Positions 41,401 through 49,247 of a stretch of DNA of 64,000 nt are shown one piece after another; positions within the stretch are counted from its first letter, which is position 1, and every line of letters begins with the position of its first letter. Position numbers and translations under genes: made by a program. The notes beneath the pieces are model-generated. The model was not told where the DNA came from. It saw only the letters and a list, made by a program, of their open reading frames with translations, and searched no databases. The DNA is from Clostridiales bacterium (GTDB lineage Bacteria; Bacillota; Clostridia; Christensenellales; Borkfalkiaceae), in contig JAFLVO010000002.1 in assembly GCA_022508245.1 (NCBI GenBank), positions 62,001 to 126,000 on the forward strand. The letters are read 5' to 3'.

Positions 41401-43679
41401 AGAACGGATATACCAGAGAAATAGTTCAATACTCGGTAGTGCGTAACCGTAACGCGCAAATCACCATTGAATTAGTAAGTGATGCCTACACGGCTACGTT
41501 TACGGCCAATACCGGTACGACCGTTGGCAAATATACTGCTCAAGCTACTCTTAAAACCGTCAACTATTCGTTTACGGTCGGCAACGTCAGCAGCCTGCGC
41601 GGAATGACGATTTCGCTTACGAACGACAATACGGCAACCGTCAAGAAAGACTGGTACATAGTAGACATCAGCAACTGGCTTACCAACGGAAGCGGCGAAG
41701 ACTACGCTTTAACCGGCCTCAAGTTCGGTAGCGTAAGCGTTTCTGCACCCGTGCCCTATTACGGCGGCACCTCCGCAGAGATGACCATGACGCTTTCCAT
41801 TTATGATAATTCAAGCGCAAGCTATGTTAACGTAGGTCAGGCAAACACAAGCATAAGCAATTTCAGTCAGTATATCAACAGCGTAATGCCCGCCGGTAAC
41901 TACCGTTTGGTTATTACGGTCGGAGGCGTTACGACTACCGAGACCGACGGTTCCGAAACTTATCACAACGGTTTCGCAGAAACGATAGATTTCACGGTAG
42001 AAAAGGCTAAGCTTCCTGATCTTACCGAAATTCACAACCTGCTTAAGGACGGAGAAGGCTTCTCGATTGAAATTGCAAGCGAAGGCGACAACACGCTTTA
42101 CGATGAAACAACCGATGCGGCTATAAAAGCTTGGCTTGCTAATCTCTCAATCGATTTAAGCGGCACAATTTGGCAGGGCACCAATTATTACAGCACAAGC
42201 TACGCAATAGAGTTCAACCTCTTGCGCGCGCAGTCGGACGAGTACAGCGCAACTGTCAATACCTCAAAGCCCGACACATACACCGTATATTACAAAATTT
42301 CAGCGCTCAACTATTACAGCAGTATAGAAAATCTTGAGGCAGGCGACTCGCGGTTCAATTATAAGTTCACACTCATCAAGATTCAGCCTATGAATGCTCC
42401 CGAGTTCAGCGTTGCCGACTTGAAATATACGGGCAGCAAGGTTCAGCCTGCAATCGCCGATAACGCATTGTATGAAATCAACTGGAACGACAGCGAGTAC
42501 GTAACCGGCGGCGAGCACACCGTTTCGTTCACTTTGTACGACTCCGTTCACTATCGTTGGATTGAAAGCGAAGGCGTAGAGGTCGACGGCGCAACTGTAA
42601 CGGTAACCTATACCGTAGCAAAGGCGACGAACGGCTTTACCGTTTCGCTCAACATGCTCGGCTGGAGCTATGAAACACACGGCGAGGCAAACAACATTCG
42701 CGCAATACTCATATTCGGTGCAGCTGCGGACATTCACTTCAGTGTTATTAAGGAAGGCGAAAGCACAGCGGTTGAAGGACTTAGCGACTTTGGTATTGAT
42801 GCAAACGGCGCAGTGAGCGAAGCAATCGCAGCTCTTTTGAACGGCCTTTCCGCAGGCAGCTACACGCTACACGCTTCGGTAGCCGGCACGGTTAACTATG
42901 AAGGATTTACCGACGAAGTAGGCTTTGTCGTAAGCAAGGCAATAAACTCCTGGGCGGACGGTGATAAAGACCTTCAGCTTCCCAACTGGGTAGTCGGAAA
43001 ATATAACGCCGAAGAAACTCCCATAGTTGTCAATGCCGCACACGGCGACGTTAACATTATAATAACCGACATCGACGGCAACGAATATTATAACTCAGTA
43101 ACGGGCTTAAACAAGCTCAACGACTGCAAGGTTGGTAAATACCTGCTCAAAGCATGGGTTGACGAGACGGATAACTACGCAGCGCTTGCAGAAAGAACAT
43201 TCACAATCGAAGTATTCAAAGCACCCGGACTTCCTTGGTGGGCAACCCTTCTTATCGCGGTAGGCGCACTTGCATTGGCAGCGCTTATACTCTTCATTCT
43301 TTGGAAGAAGGGCGTATTCCAGATTCTTACCGAAAAGCTTACCGTCGCAATCCGCACCCGTGCGAGCATAGAGGCAACCATAGCTTCCGTCCGCGCAGCA
43401 AAGATGATGGAAGAAGGCAGACAGTCCGTTGCAGAAGCTAAACGCCGCGAGAGACTGGAGCAATTGCGCAAGAAGGCTCAAGAGGAGCGCGAAATGTCCC
43501 CTGAAGAGCGCGCAGCTAAATTAGAGGCTAAAGCTCAGGCAGACGCCGAAAAGGCAGAAAAACTCCGCAAGCGCAGTGAATCGGCTCAAAGAAGAGCAGA
43601 AAAAGTACGCAGTCAGAGTGGCAACACCGCAGAAGGTGCAGACGAAACCTCCAACCCCGAAACTCCGACGGAAGAATAA
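38478..43679 (+). CDS. Giant BspA-like surface protein with cytosolic coiled-coil tail
   Basis: A 1733-residue protein. Signal peptide 1-36 (AFSIAGFAVLSAG). Residues about 300-530 form beta-helix/GLUG-like repeats (NVGGILGYTG, SIGGITSMF, LVGGISNTNG, LVGGIMGHFY, each followed by NYGNI or NYGDI). Residues about 590-690 are LRR_5/BspA-type repeats (TIPGTAETIGFAAFAGHDEI, KKIDDFAFAGTGITSLELP). About 700-1580 hold repeated Ig/MBG-like units. A membrane helix follows (1587-1609, starting WWATLLIAVG), then a 124-residue Lys/Glu/Arg/Ala-rich tail predicted as coiled coil. There is no LPxTG signal; anchoring is by the helix. The charged cytosolic tail is unusual for a surface adhesin and suggests inside-outside linkage. 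The small coiled-coil gene 43 bases downstream is a likely partner. Strong AAGGAGG site. Confidence 0.85.
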   Translation: MRKGLQRNSILAVLLAMFLAFSIAGFAVLSAGFNVAADDEDTSKWDGDLIAAGWGNEGNGKVTPGESDYKVTYVEGNEGKVQSIEIGTAAAFAYFAHEVYVDTAHNLDGATVKLTTDIDLQNHMWIPIGQTARGSSLSIRFTGTFDGGKHTISNFNSGKFMDNVKHKSANNFYVEYSRDDGQKAEIPLNVKTNDNFDSTHPESHEYSYGLFAAVQDIVIKDLNLENVNLSLKSFNFTHKDNESVGGVSTDYLAQDTCSHDGDSAGATRELAPGSVGTLIAYARGAVTMENCTVGSKGDKMSLTVKGTNGSLGGLIGRVYAYGADASAANYQDIKITGCNNYLDIDVNHNGSVGSDNVGGILGYTGNSKKGLDIENCINYGNITGGSSIGGITSMFYSNASAPAHKNIIKNCDNYGNIISKNATLVGGISNTNGWCATTYEIIGNNNYGNIGGQKLVGGIMGHFYDNGAVTVIATNNFNYGDIYSYGVDGESFNNNTSTAASAGGYIGYFNFGTAATVTYSGGNLGTVYGVATKVDSAIGNKPTTFTKQYFVDVGSVKKYSDPSQVPEVPTEHSPNSRPSYKTTSSNGFILDSTEKIILGLDGDTAVKDGTLTIPGTAETIGFAAFAGHDEIKTIAFQGNNIKKIDDFAFAGTGITSLELPATIETVGNCAFGGISTLNYVTLPENANDISLGKGVFTGTRENNASVAQGAYLIATGNNQYKLLAANSGLAACGGVLTYKVTIKYYVNNQEEGSPEERLYRQDYKVTYNDGKWAMNDAISSVGPGTYNWHNSSYEGIIAQISDITKLLSLLEDETIELNAYIQSEDGSKVFIPRLGIVYDANKSYTVNELNPLLYTTSDFITGDMTVTIEKYVPFVTGGEEGTPTVIHNAGVYTIKVVDHSDSNATYEFDITIERATLDLADVANLQWYVTQIGENGANIELTTETLYIYEYSNGNGVYPSTEPLTAVQISNLGLKNGYTREIVQYSVVRNRNAQITIELVSDAYTATFTANTGTTVGKYTAQATLKTVNYSFTVGNVSSLRGMTISLTNDNTATVKKDWYIVDISNWLTNGSGEDYALTGLKFGSVSVSAPVPYYGGTSAEMTMTLSIYDNSSASYVNVGQANTSISNFSQYINSVMPAGNYRLVITVGGVTTTETDGSETYHNGFAETIDFTVEKAKLPDLTEIHNLLKDGEGFSIEIASEGDNTLYDETTDAAIKAWLANLSIDLSGTIWQGTNYYSTSYAIEFNLLRAQSDEYSATVNTSKPDTYTVYYKISALNYYSSIENLEAGDSRFNYKFTLIKIQPMNAPEFSVADLKYTGSKVQPAIADNALYEINWNDSEYVTGGEHTVSFTLYDSVHYRWIESEGVEVDGATVTVTYTVAKATNGFTVSLNMLGWSYETHGEANNIRAILIFGAAADIHFSVIKEGESTAVEGLSDFGIDANGAVSEAIAALLNGLSAGSYTLHASVAGTVNYEGFTDEVGFVVSKAINSWADGDKDLQLPNWVVGKYNAEETPIVVNAAHGDVNIIITDIDGNEYYNSVTGLNKLNDCKVGKYLLKAWVDETDNYAALAERTFTIEVFKAPGLPWWATLLIAVGALALAALILFILWKKGVFQILTEKLTVAIRTRASIEATIASVRAAKMMEEGRQSVAEAKRRERLEQLRKKAQEEREMSPEERAAKLEAKAQADAEKAEKLRKRSESAQRRAEKVRSQSGNTAEGADETSNPETPTEE

Positions 43680-43722
43680 TCCGCGGTAAGCATACAAAAA
43701 ATAATAAAAGGAGATAACGAAA

Positions 43723-43950
43723 ATGTCATTAAAGAAAGATTTGGCAAAGGAAATCGGGCTTCTTGAAAAAGAGATGAGCGCACTTGAAAGCAAGCGTTCG
43801 CGTTCTATGGCAGCGCTTATGGAGGCGCTCATAAGCAGAAGAGACCCCGACGAGTCGGAGATGCAGTTCTTCCGCCAGTACTCCGCCGAGATAGAAATCA
43901 AGCGCCAAAAGCTCATCGATTTGACGGTACGCTTAAAGCACCTGATATAA
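43723..43950 (+). CDS. Small coiled-coil protein, partner candidate of the surface protein
   Basis: A 75-residue, nearly all-helical protein with a heptad-like pattern: MSLKKDLAKEIGLLEKEMSALESKRSRSM and EIEIKRQKLIDLTVRLKHLI, separated by SRRDPDESEMQFF. It is highly charged and has no membrane segment. It has a strong AAAGGAG site and no terminator separates it from the surface-protein gene, so the two are co-transcribed. By position and composition it may bind the cytosolic coiled-coil tail; this is inference. A shared terminator follows. Confidence 0.75.
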   Translation: MSLKKDLAKEIGLLEKEMSALESKRSRSMAALMEALISRRDPDESEMQFFRQYSAEIEIKRQKLIDLTVRLKHLI

Positions 43951-44018
43951 CGGCACCACAAGGGCAAGTAATTTAAGGCTGAAAAACAGAAAAACACGGC
44001 CTATAAACAAAAACAATA

Positions 44019-44047
44019 AAAACTCACGGCAAACGCCGTGAGTTTTT
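44019..44047. terminator. Terminator of the surface-protein operon
   Basis: AACTCACGGC / GCCGTGAGTT stem around AAAC, followed by T residues. Confidence 0.87.
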
Positions 44048-44098
44048 TGTGTGAATAAAAAAATTTAAATTTTAGCCTTTGTGATAATAAAGGCTTTC

Positions 44099-44305
44099 CT
44101 AAAAGGTAACCAACCCTAAAAGGTAATCAACGCTGACGTTGAAAAAGTCGGATATCTTTACCAAATTAGGCGCCGTTGGCTCACTGCGGTCTGTTTCCCA
44201 ATAACACACCACGGCGGGACTGACGTCTAACAGCTCTGCAAGCTTGCCCTGACTTATTCCCTTTTCCGTTCGTAATTCTTTTAATCTTTCCGCAAATATT
44301 TTCAT
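44099..44305 (-). CDS. XRE-family transcriptional regulator, 68 residues
   Basis: A compact Cro/CI-type repressor: MKIFAERLKELRTEKGISQGKLAELLDVSPAVVCYWETDRSEPTAPNLVKISDFF is a complete five-helix XRE domain, with recognition helix SPAVVCYWE. The short tail VSVDYLLGLVTF ends the protein. Its last codons lie in a 17-bp tandem duplication (44098-44131), which shifts frame and produces the LVTF end. The ATG at 44305 is preferred; a TTG two codons upstream is the alternative, and neither has a Shine-Dalgarno sequence. It is divergent from the collagen-like lipoprotein gene. The shared intergenic region holds a perfect palindrome filling that gene's promoter spacer, plus a half-similar site near its own start, so it probably represses both. 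Confidence 0.88.
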   Translation of the reverse strand: MKIFAERLKELRTEKGISQGKLAELLDVSPAVVCYWETDRSEPTAPNLVKISDFFNVSVDYLLGLVTF

Positions 44306-44321
44306 AGTCAAATTTTATTAA

Positions 44322-44366
44322 ATATATTGAGCAAATACTTGACTACTCAATATATTGAGTGATAAT
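44322..44366 (+). promoter_or_regulatory. Collagen-like gene promoter with palindromic operator in the spacer
   Basis: TTGACT (44339-44344) and GATAAT (44361-44366) are separated by exactly the 16-bp perfect palindrome ACTCAATATATTGAGT (44345-44360). A second partial copy, AAATATATTGAGCA, lies at 44322-44335, close to the divergent XRE start. Confidence 0.8.
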
Positions 44367-44402
44367 ATACTATTACAGTGTGTAAAAAGGAGAAATAAAA
44401 TA

Positions 44403-45629
44403 ATGAAAAAGAAAAAGATTTTTGCGGCGCTTGCGTTGAGCGCATGTATGGCACTCGGCACGATGAGCGTTGCAGCTTGTTCGCCCAACAAAGGCAACAA
44501 TGGTAGCGGAAACACAGGCGACACCGTTGACAAAAGTATTATGCGAGTTTACGAGGCTTATGCCAAAGCAGCCGCAGCAAACGGCGATGATGTTATGGAC
44601 TACGAAGAGTGGTATGCAGACTTGCTTGCAAATGCCAAGGGCGAAAAGGGAGATAAAGGCGACAAAGGCGATACCGGTGCAACCGGAGCGCAGGGCGAAA
44701 AAGGTGACAAAGGAGACGACGGCGAAAAGGGCGAAGACGGAGCGGCAGGTAAGGACGGAAATACCTGGCTTGTAGGTACAACCGCACCCACCGCAACCGA
44801 CGGTAAGGACGGAGACCTCTATCTTGACTATACCACTTGGAACGTCTATCACAAGGAAAGCGGCGTATGGGTATTGCTTGGCAATATTAAAGGTGACAAA
44901 GGTGACAAGGGCGACAAGGGCGACAAGGGAGATAAAGGCGACAGTGGCTCACAGGGCGAAGTCGGCGAAAATGTAATAAAGGATTTCGGCTCGGTAACGG
45001 TCCCTGCAAATGATGGTACAAATGACGGTACATATGATTTAGACCTTACGGGCGTTGAGGCGGGTACATATTATCTTGTTGCAGAAACTTCCGTAACCCC
45101 TGCAAGCGGTATTCTTTCTTCCACTACCGATAATTATAAATATGATATGTATGCTCCGATAAAAGGCGAGTACAAAAGCGCTATAATAGTTAAAGAGGAG
45201 ACTACAACTCAAACAACGCTTACTAATTCCTCCGCATCGGAATTAACGGCAAGCGTAAAACTTGTTGAGTATGTTGCACCCGTTATAAAGGCGGGCGAAG
45301 AAATAGACGTACCTATGATGTATACGGGAGCTCAGCGCTATATGCCTGTACAATTAGATGCGGCATTACTTGGCAAAACGGTAAAGGTCACTATTAAATT
45401 CCCCGAAGTCTCTAAAGCTCCCGGCGTAATTTATCCGAAAGCAAGCACTAGTGCAGGGTATGCGTCATTTGGCGCTTGGAACACAACTTCTGATAAGATA
45501 GGAACGGGAATATATAGTAAAGAACTCGATTTAAGCAAAATGGGAGAAGAAACCTCCGTTGCTTTCAGAAGTCAAGATGCCAATACAGAATTTAACGCAA
45601 CTGTAAAATTTGAAATCGTAGAATCATAA
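44403..45629 (+). CDS. Collagen-like lipoprotein
   Basis: A 408-residue surface lipoprotein. Signal with lipobox VAAC (C26), then a short helical region. Gly-X-Y stretches of about 40 residues (79-119, GEKGDKGDKGDTGATGAQ pattern) and about 25 residues (162-187, mostly GDK repeats) are separated by a Trp/Tyr-rich module (GNTWLVGTTAPTATDGKDGDLYLDY and VYHKESGVWVLLG) commonly found beside bacterial collagen repeats. The C-terminal 210 residues are beta-rich and may be a trimerising or binding domain. Such proteins form triple helices on the cell surface. AAGGAG lies before the ATG. Expression is likely controlled by the divergent XRE protein. Confidence 0.88.
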   Translation: MKKKKIFAALALSACMALGTMSVAACSPNKGNNGSGNTGDTVDKSIMRVYEAYAKAAAANGDDVMDYEEWYADLLANAKGEKGDKGDKGDTGATGAQGEKGDKGDDGEKGEDGAAGKDGNTWLVGTTAPTATDGKDGDLYLDYTTWNVYHKESGVWVLLGNIKGDKGDKGDKGDKGDKGDSGSQGEVGENVIKDFGSVTVPANDGTNDGTYDLDLTGVEAGTYYLVAETSVTPASGILSSTTDNYKYDMYAPIKGEYKSAIIVKEETTTQTTLTNSSASELTASVKLVEYVAPVIKAGEEIDVPMMYTGAQRYMPVQLDAALLGKTVKVTIKFPEVSKAPGVIYPKASTSAGYASFGAWNTTSDKIGTGIYSKELDLSKMGEETSVAFRSQDANTEFNATVKFEIVES

Positions 45630-45660
45630 CGCATTTATACAACCGGCTACACAACATGTC

Positions 45661-45702
45661 GGCGGCGAGGGAATTTAAAGCCTTTTTTCAGACCTCGCCG
45701 CC
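45661..45702 (+). terminator. GC-rich hairpin after the lipoprotein gene
   Basis: GGCGGCGAGG / CCTCGCCGCC with a 22-nt loop and no T tract; possibly a 3' stabilising structure before the terminator at 45724. Confidence 0.45.
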
Positions 45703-45723
45703 AAATTTATATTCATATGCTAC

Positions 45724-45756
45724 AAAAAGCGGAGAGGGAAAGCCTCTCCGCTTTTT
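45724..45756. terminator. Bidirectional terminator
   Basis: Fourteen-bp stem AAAAAGCGGAGAGG / CCTCTCCGCTTTTT around GAAAG. It lies between the convergent lipoprotein and acyltransferase genes. Confidence 0.9.
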
Positions 45757-45820
45757 ACTTATGATTTGACGATACACTCGCGAATCAAAGGAGTAGCCTG
45801 TTTATACGCTTTGGCGCAAT

Positions 45821-46642
45821 TCATATTTTGGTCAGATATTCGAGTTTTTTGTTGTATGCGGTTTCGTATTTTTCTTTCCAGCGCGCCTCGGCGTCGCATT
45901 TCATCTTTTCAATGCGCTGTCTTTTTGGAAAGCTTTCGTCGGCGTACACGGGTTTTAAAATATTTATTCTCAATCTTTTAATTGCCCCTCTTTTGCTCTT
46001 TTCAAAGGTGCAGAAAACGGGGATAACGGGCACGCCGAATTTAACGGCGTAGTAAAAGGCTCCGTCCAGCATCGGGCGGGGCTTTTGGTACGCCGTCCAC
46101 ATCGCCTTCTCGGGATAGAAATTTATTATCTTTCCCCTTTTCAAAAGGCGTTCCATTTCGGCGTTCAAATTCTTCATAGCGCTGAAGTTTTCACTGAACG
46201 GAAGCATTCCGCCGTGCCGGATAATATGCCCCCCCAAGCCTTTTTTATTGTTTTGTTGGGTCATGGTATGGTAGGAGCGGTAATGCCCCACCGCCTGCCG
46301 CACGAATAGAGTGTCGAGGTAATTTATATGGTTGCAGACACACAGAGCTCCTTTCTTTTTAAGCTCTTTAAGGTTTTCCCTGCCCGTAACCTTTGCGCCG
46401 AACCCCACCTTTAAAACGATGGGAGAGAATAAAAATAAGACAGTCCGCCAAAACCCCACGATTAAGCTTTCGGGGAATTTACGGCGGTATTTAAAGCTCC
46501 CGTCCGGCACGCTCCATTTTTTGCCAAACGGTATGTAGTCGTAGCCGAATTTTGCGCGCTCCTCGAGCGCCCGCTGTATGCCGTCCCGCTTTTCGCAAAA
46601 GGAACGCCTGTTTTTTGTGGAATTTCCGCCCATACCGGACAT
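45821..46642 (-). CDS. PlsC-family acyltransferase
   Basis: A phospholipid or glycolipid acyltransferase of the PlsC fold, 273 residues from the chosen ATG. The catalytic motif is CNHINYLDT (variant of HxxxxD with N before H), the substrate-binding block FYPEKAMW stands where others have FPEGTRS, and AVKFGVPVIPVF is the fourth motif. A hydrophobic helix near residues 40-58 (FWRTVLFLFSPIVL) may anchor it. The EGT-to-EKA change suggests a substrate other than plain lysophosphatidate. Start is uncertain (ATG at 46642 or 46633; TTG at 46678); none has a good ribosome binding site. A minus-strand promoter TTGCAG-17-TATATT lies about 50 bases upstream (46689-46717). Confidence 0.82.
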   Translation of the reverse strand: MSGMGGNSTKNRRSFCEKRDGIQRALEERAKFGYDYIPFGKKWSVPDGSFKYRRKFPESLIVGFWRTVLFLFSPIVLKVGFGAKVTGRENLKELKKKGALCVCNHINYLDTLFVRQAVGHYRSYHTMTQQNNKKGLGGHIIRHGGMLPFSENFSAMKNLNAEMERLLKRGKIINFYPEKAMWTAYQKPRPMLDGAFYYAVKFGVPVIPVFCTFEKSKRGAIKRLRINILKPVYADESFPKRQRIEKMKCDAEARWKEKYETAYNKKLEYLTKI

Positions 46643-46765
46643 TTTACAGCAGGCTTTAATGGTAAAAATTGTGAACAAATGTCGGAAAATATAATTTCTA
46701 AAATTTTACACTGCAAAATTTAAAAATAATTGTCGAAAACGTTTTATTTTTCTTATCATAGCTGT

Positions 46766-46771
46766 TATAAT
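46766..46771 (+). promoter_or_regulatory. -10 box of the hydrogenase operon promoter
   Basis: TATAAT at 46766-46771; the -35 region (TTTATT at 46743-46748, 17-base spacing) is poor, so activation or a different factor may be involved. No clear Rex operator was found nearby. Confidence 0.5.
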
Positions 46772-46808
46772 AAATACAGAAATATCGAATTGTCGCCGAA
46801 AGGTAAAA

Positions 46809-46847
46809 ATGGCATTCGGTAAAATCAAAAACAGGAGTATGAAATGA
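46809..46847 (+). CDS. Possible 12-codon leader peptide before hydC
   Basis: ATG GCA TTC through AAA TGA encodes MAFGKIKNRSMK; the TGA overlaps the hydC start in ATGA. AAAGG lies 6 bases before the ATG. It would couple translation of hydC to that of the leader. The internal AGGAG at 46832 is also the hydC ribosome binding site. Speculative because of its size. Confidence 0.3.
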   Translation: MAFGKIKNRSMK

Positions 46848-47332
46848 CACAAAATTTATTTGACGGTACAGCCGAGCAGATGAATGAGCTCTTGTCCTGC
46901 ATAGAAAAGCACAAGGGCGAGAAGGGCGCGCTCATACCCGTATTGCACGAGGCACAGGGCATTTACGGTTATCTGCCTGTCGAGGTGCAGACGGTTATAG
47001 CCGAAGGGCTTAATATCCCTCTTTCCGAGGTCTACGGCGTTGCCACCTTTTATTCACAATTTACGCTCTTGCCCAAGGGCAAACACCAGATAAGCGTGTG
47101 CCTCGGCACGGCGTGCTACGTAAAGGGCTCCGACAAGGTGCTTGAAGCAATCGAGCGCGAGCTGCACATCTCTTGCGGAGAGTGCACCCCCGACAGAATG
47201 TTTTCGATTGATTCCTGCCGCTGCGTCGGCGCGTGCGGACTTGCGCCCGTCATGATTATTGACGGCGAAGTTTACGGCAGGCTCACTCCTGCAGACATCA
47301 AGGGTATTCTTGATAAGCACTTACACGATTAA
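46844..47332 (+). CDS. hydC: Hydrogenase subunit HydC, NuoE-like [2Fe-2S] protein
   Basis: A 162-residue thioredoxin-like ferredoxin of the NuoE/HydC family. The cluster ligands are in SVCLGTACYVKG (two Cys) and DSCRCVGACGLAP (further Cys, with SIDSCRCVGACG the family signature). The N-terminal helix bundle contains LIPVLHEAQGIYGYLP and VYGVATFYSQFTLLP. It passes electrons within a trimeric NAD-dependent, ferredoxin-linked [FeFe] hydrogenase. First gene of hydC-hydB-hydA with AGGAG as binding site. Confidence 0.93.
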   Translation: MTQNLFDGTAEQMNELLSCIEKHKGEKGALIPVLHEAQGIYGYLPVEVQTVIAEGLNIPLSEVYGVATFYSQFTLLPKGKHQISVCLGTACYVKGSDKVLEAIERELHISCGECTPDRMFSIDSCRCVGACGLAPVMIIDGEVYGRLTPADIKGILDKHLHD

Positions 47333-47343
47333 GGGGGGGAGAT

Positions 47344-49236
47344 ATGACAATTCAGGAACTCAATAAAATTGCGCAACAGGGCGCAGATTTAATCAACGTA
47401 AGAAGAATAGTCCGCGAGCAGGCTGAAAAGCTCGCGGGAAACACGGGCTACAGAAAGCAGGTGCTTGTCTGCGGCGGTACGGGTTGTACGTCGTCGCACT
47501 CGTTAAAGGTAATCGAGCAGCTTGAAAAGAGCTTTAAAGAGCTTGGCATAGACGATATTTTAATCGTTAAGACGGGCTGCTTCGGTCTGTGCGCACTCGG
47601 TCCCATTATGATAGTATATCCCGAGGGTGCATTCTACTCGCAGATGACCCCCGAACACGCCAAAACGGTGTGCGAAAAGCACCTTGTAAAGGGCGGAGAG
47701 GTCGTTAAAGAGCTTCTCTATAAAGAAACCGTTCACGCAGACGGAAGCGTTATTCCCTTCTCTGAAATTCCCTTCTACAAGCACCAGATGAGAATTGCGC
47801 TCCGCAACTGCGGCGTTATTGCGGCTGAAAGCATTGACGAAGCTATCGCGGCGGGCGACTATTCGGCGCTTGCAAAGGTGCTCACCGAAATGACCCCCGA
47901 CGATGTTATAAACGAAGTGCTCGCTTCGGGGCTTCGTGGCAGAGGCGGCGCAGGCTTCCCCACCGGCAGAAAGTGGGCGTTTGCAAAGGCCTCACAGGGC
48001 GACATTAAGTACGTTTGCTGTAACGCCGACGAGGGCGACCCCGGCGCATTCATGGACAGGTCGGTTCTCGAGGGCGACCCGCATTGCGTACTTGAAGCAA
48101 TGACTATAGCAGGCTATGCAATCGGCGCTCATCAGGGCTATATCTACGTCCGCGCCGAGTACCCTATAGCAGTTGACAGACTTAAAATAGCATTGAAGCA
48201 GGCACATGAATACGGCTTGCTCGGCAAAAATATTCTCGGAAGCGGTTTCGATTTCGATATTGATATCCGCCTCGGAGCGGGCGCGTTCGTCTGCGGCGAA
48301 GAGACTGCGCTTATGACGAGTATCGAAGGACACAGAGGCGAACCCCGTCCCCGTCCTCCTTTCCCTGCAGTAAAGGGTCTTTTCGAAAAACCCACCATTT
48401 TGAACAACGTTGAAACGTGGGCGAACATTAACCCGATTATCACCAAGGGCGCGAAGTGGTTCTCGTCAATCGGTACCGAAAAGAGCAAGGGCACCAAGGT
48501 GTTCGCGGTCGGCGGCAAAATCAACAACGTCGGACTTGTGGAAGTTCCCATGGGTACTACGCTGAACACAATAATATACGAAATAGGCGGCGGAATCCCC
48601 GGCGGCAAGGCGTTCAAGGCTGCGCAGACGGGCGGTCCCTCGGGCGGCTGTATTCCCGCTAAACACATAGATATACAGATGGACTTCGACAATCTCGTTG
48701 CAATCGGCTCCATGATGGGCTCGGGCGGTCTTATCGTCATGGACGAGGACACCTGTATGGTTGATATTGCCAAGTTCTATCTTGAATTTACCGCGGACGA
48801 AAGCTGCGGCAAGTGCACTCCCTGCCGTATCGGCACAAAGAGGCTTTTAGAGACTCTTACAAAGATTTGCGACGGCAAGGGTGAACCCGAGGACCTTGAA
48901 AAAATCAAGGACATCGCAGAGCAGATGAAGTCATCTTCTCTCTGCGCTTTGGGACAGTCTGCGCCCAACCCCGTACTCTCTGCTATGGAGCATTTCGGTG
49001 ACGAGTATAAGGGGCACATCTATGATAAGACGTGCGCGGCGGGCGTATGCAAATCACTCCTCAATTACTATATCCAACCCGACGTATGCAAAGGCTGTAC
49101 GCTCTGCAAGAGAAACTGCCCTGCAAACGCAATTTCGGGCGAGGTCAAGAGTGCGCACGTGATAGACACCAAAAAGTGCATTAAGTGCGGACAGTGTATA
49201 CAGCATTGCAGATTTAATGCAATCGTCAAGAAGTGA
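47344..49236 (+). CDS. hydB: Hydrogenase subunit HydB, NuoF-like flavoprotein
   Basis: The 630-residue NAD(H)/FMN-binding subunit. Residues about 35-125 are a thioredoxin-like [2Fe-2S] domain ([21 protein letters not shown]). The NuoF core has [16 protein letters not shown] (NADH), [14 protein letters not shown] (FMN) and [35 protein letters not shown] binds a [4Fe-4S] cluster. The C terminus adds two ferredoxin-type clusters ([16 protein letters not shown] and [16 protein letters not shown]). This domain order is that of bifurcating HydB subunits. It starts 11 bases after hydC, with GGGGGGAG as binding site. Confidence 0.95.
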   Translation: MTIQELNKIAQQGADLINVRRIVREQAEKLAGNTGYRKQVLVCGGTGCTSSHSLKVIEQLEKSFKELGIDDILIVKTGCFGLCALGPIMIVYPEGAFYSQMTPEHAKTVCEKHLVKGGEVVKELLYKETVHADGSVIPFSEIPFYKHQMRIALRNCGVIAAESIDEAIAAGDYSALAKVLTEMTPDDVINEVLASGLRGRGGAGFPTGRKWAFAKASQGDIKYVCCNADEGDPGAFMDRSVLEGDPHCVLEAMTIAGYAIGAHQGYIYVRAEYPIAVDRLKIALKQAHEYGLLGKNILGSGFDFDIDIRLGAGAFVCGEETALMTSIEGHRGEPRPRPPFPAVKGLFEKPTILNNVETWANINPIITKGAKWFSSIGTEKSKGTKVFAVGGKINNVGLVEVPMGTTLNTIIYEIGGGIPGGKAFKAAQTGGPSGGCIPAKHIDIQMDFDNLVAIGSMMGSGGLIVMDEDTCMVDIAKFYLEFTADESCGKCTPCRIGTKRLLETLTKICDGKGEPEDLEKIKDIAEQMKSSSLCALGQSAPNPVLSAMEHFGDEYKGHIYDKTCAAGVCKSLLNYYIQPDVCKGCTLCKRNCPANAISGEVKSAHVIDTKKCIKCGQCIQHCRFNAIVKK

Positions 49237-49247
49237 GAGGTGGAATA

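Noticed and set aside
44640-44970. Short tandem GGCGACAAG-type repeats that could be read as a CRISPR or minisatellite
   Set aside because: They are Gly-X-Y codons of the collagen-like protein; no spacers of even length.
47992-48773. Long antisense frames opposite hydB (113 and 209 codons)
   Set aside because: Codon-bias shadows of the NuoF-like gene.
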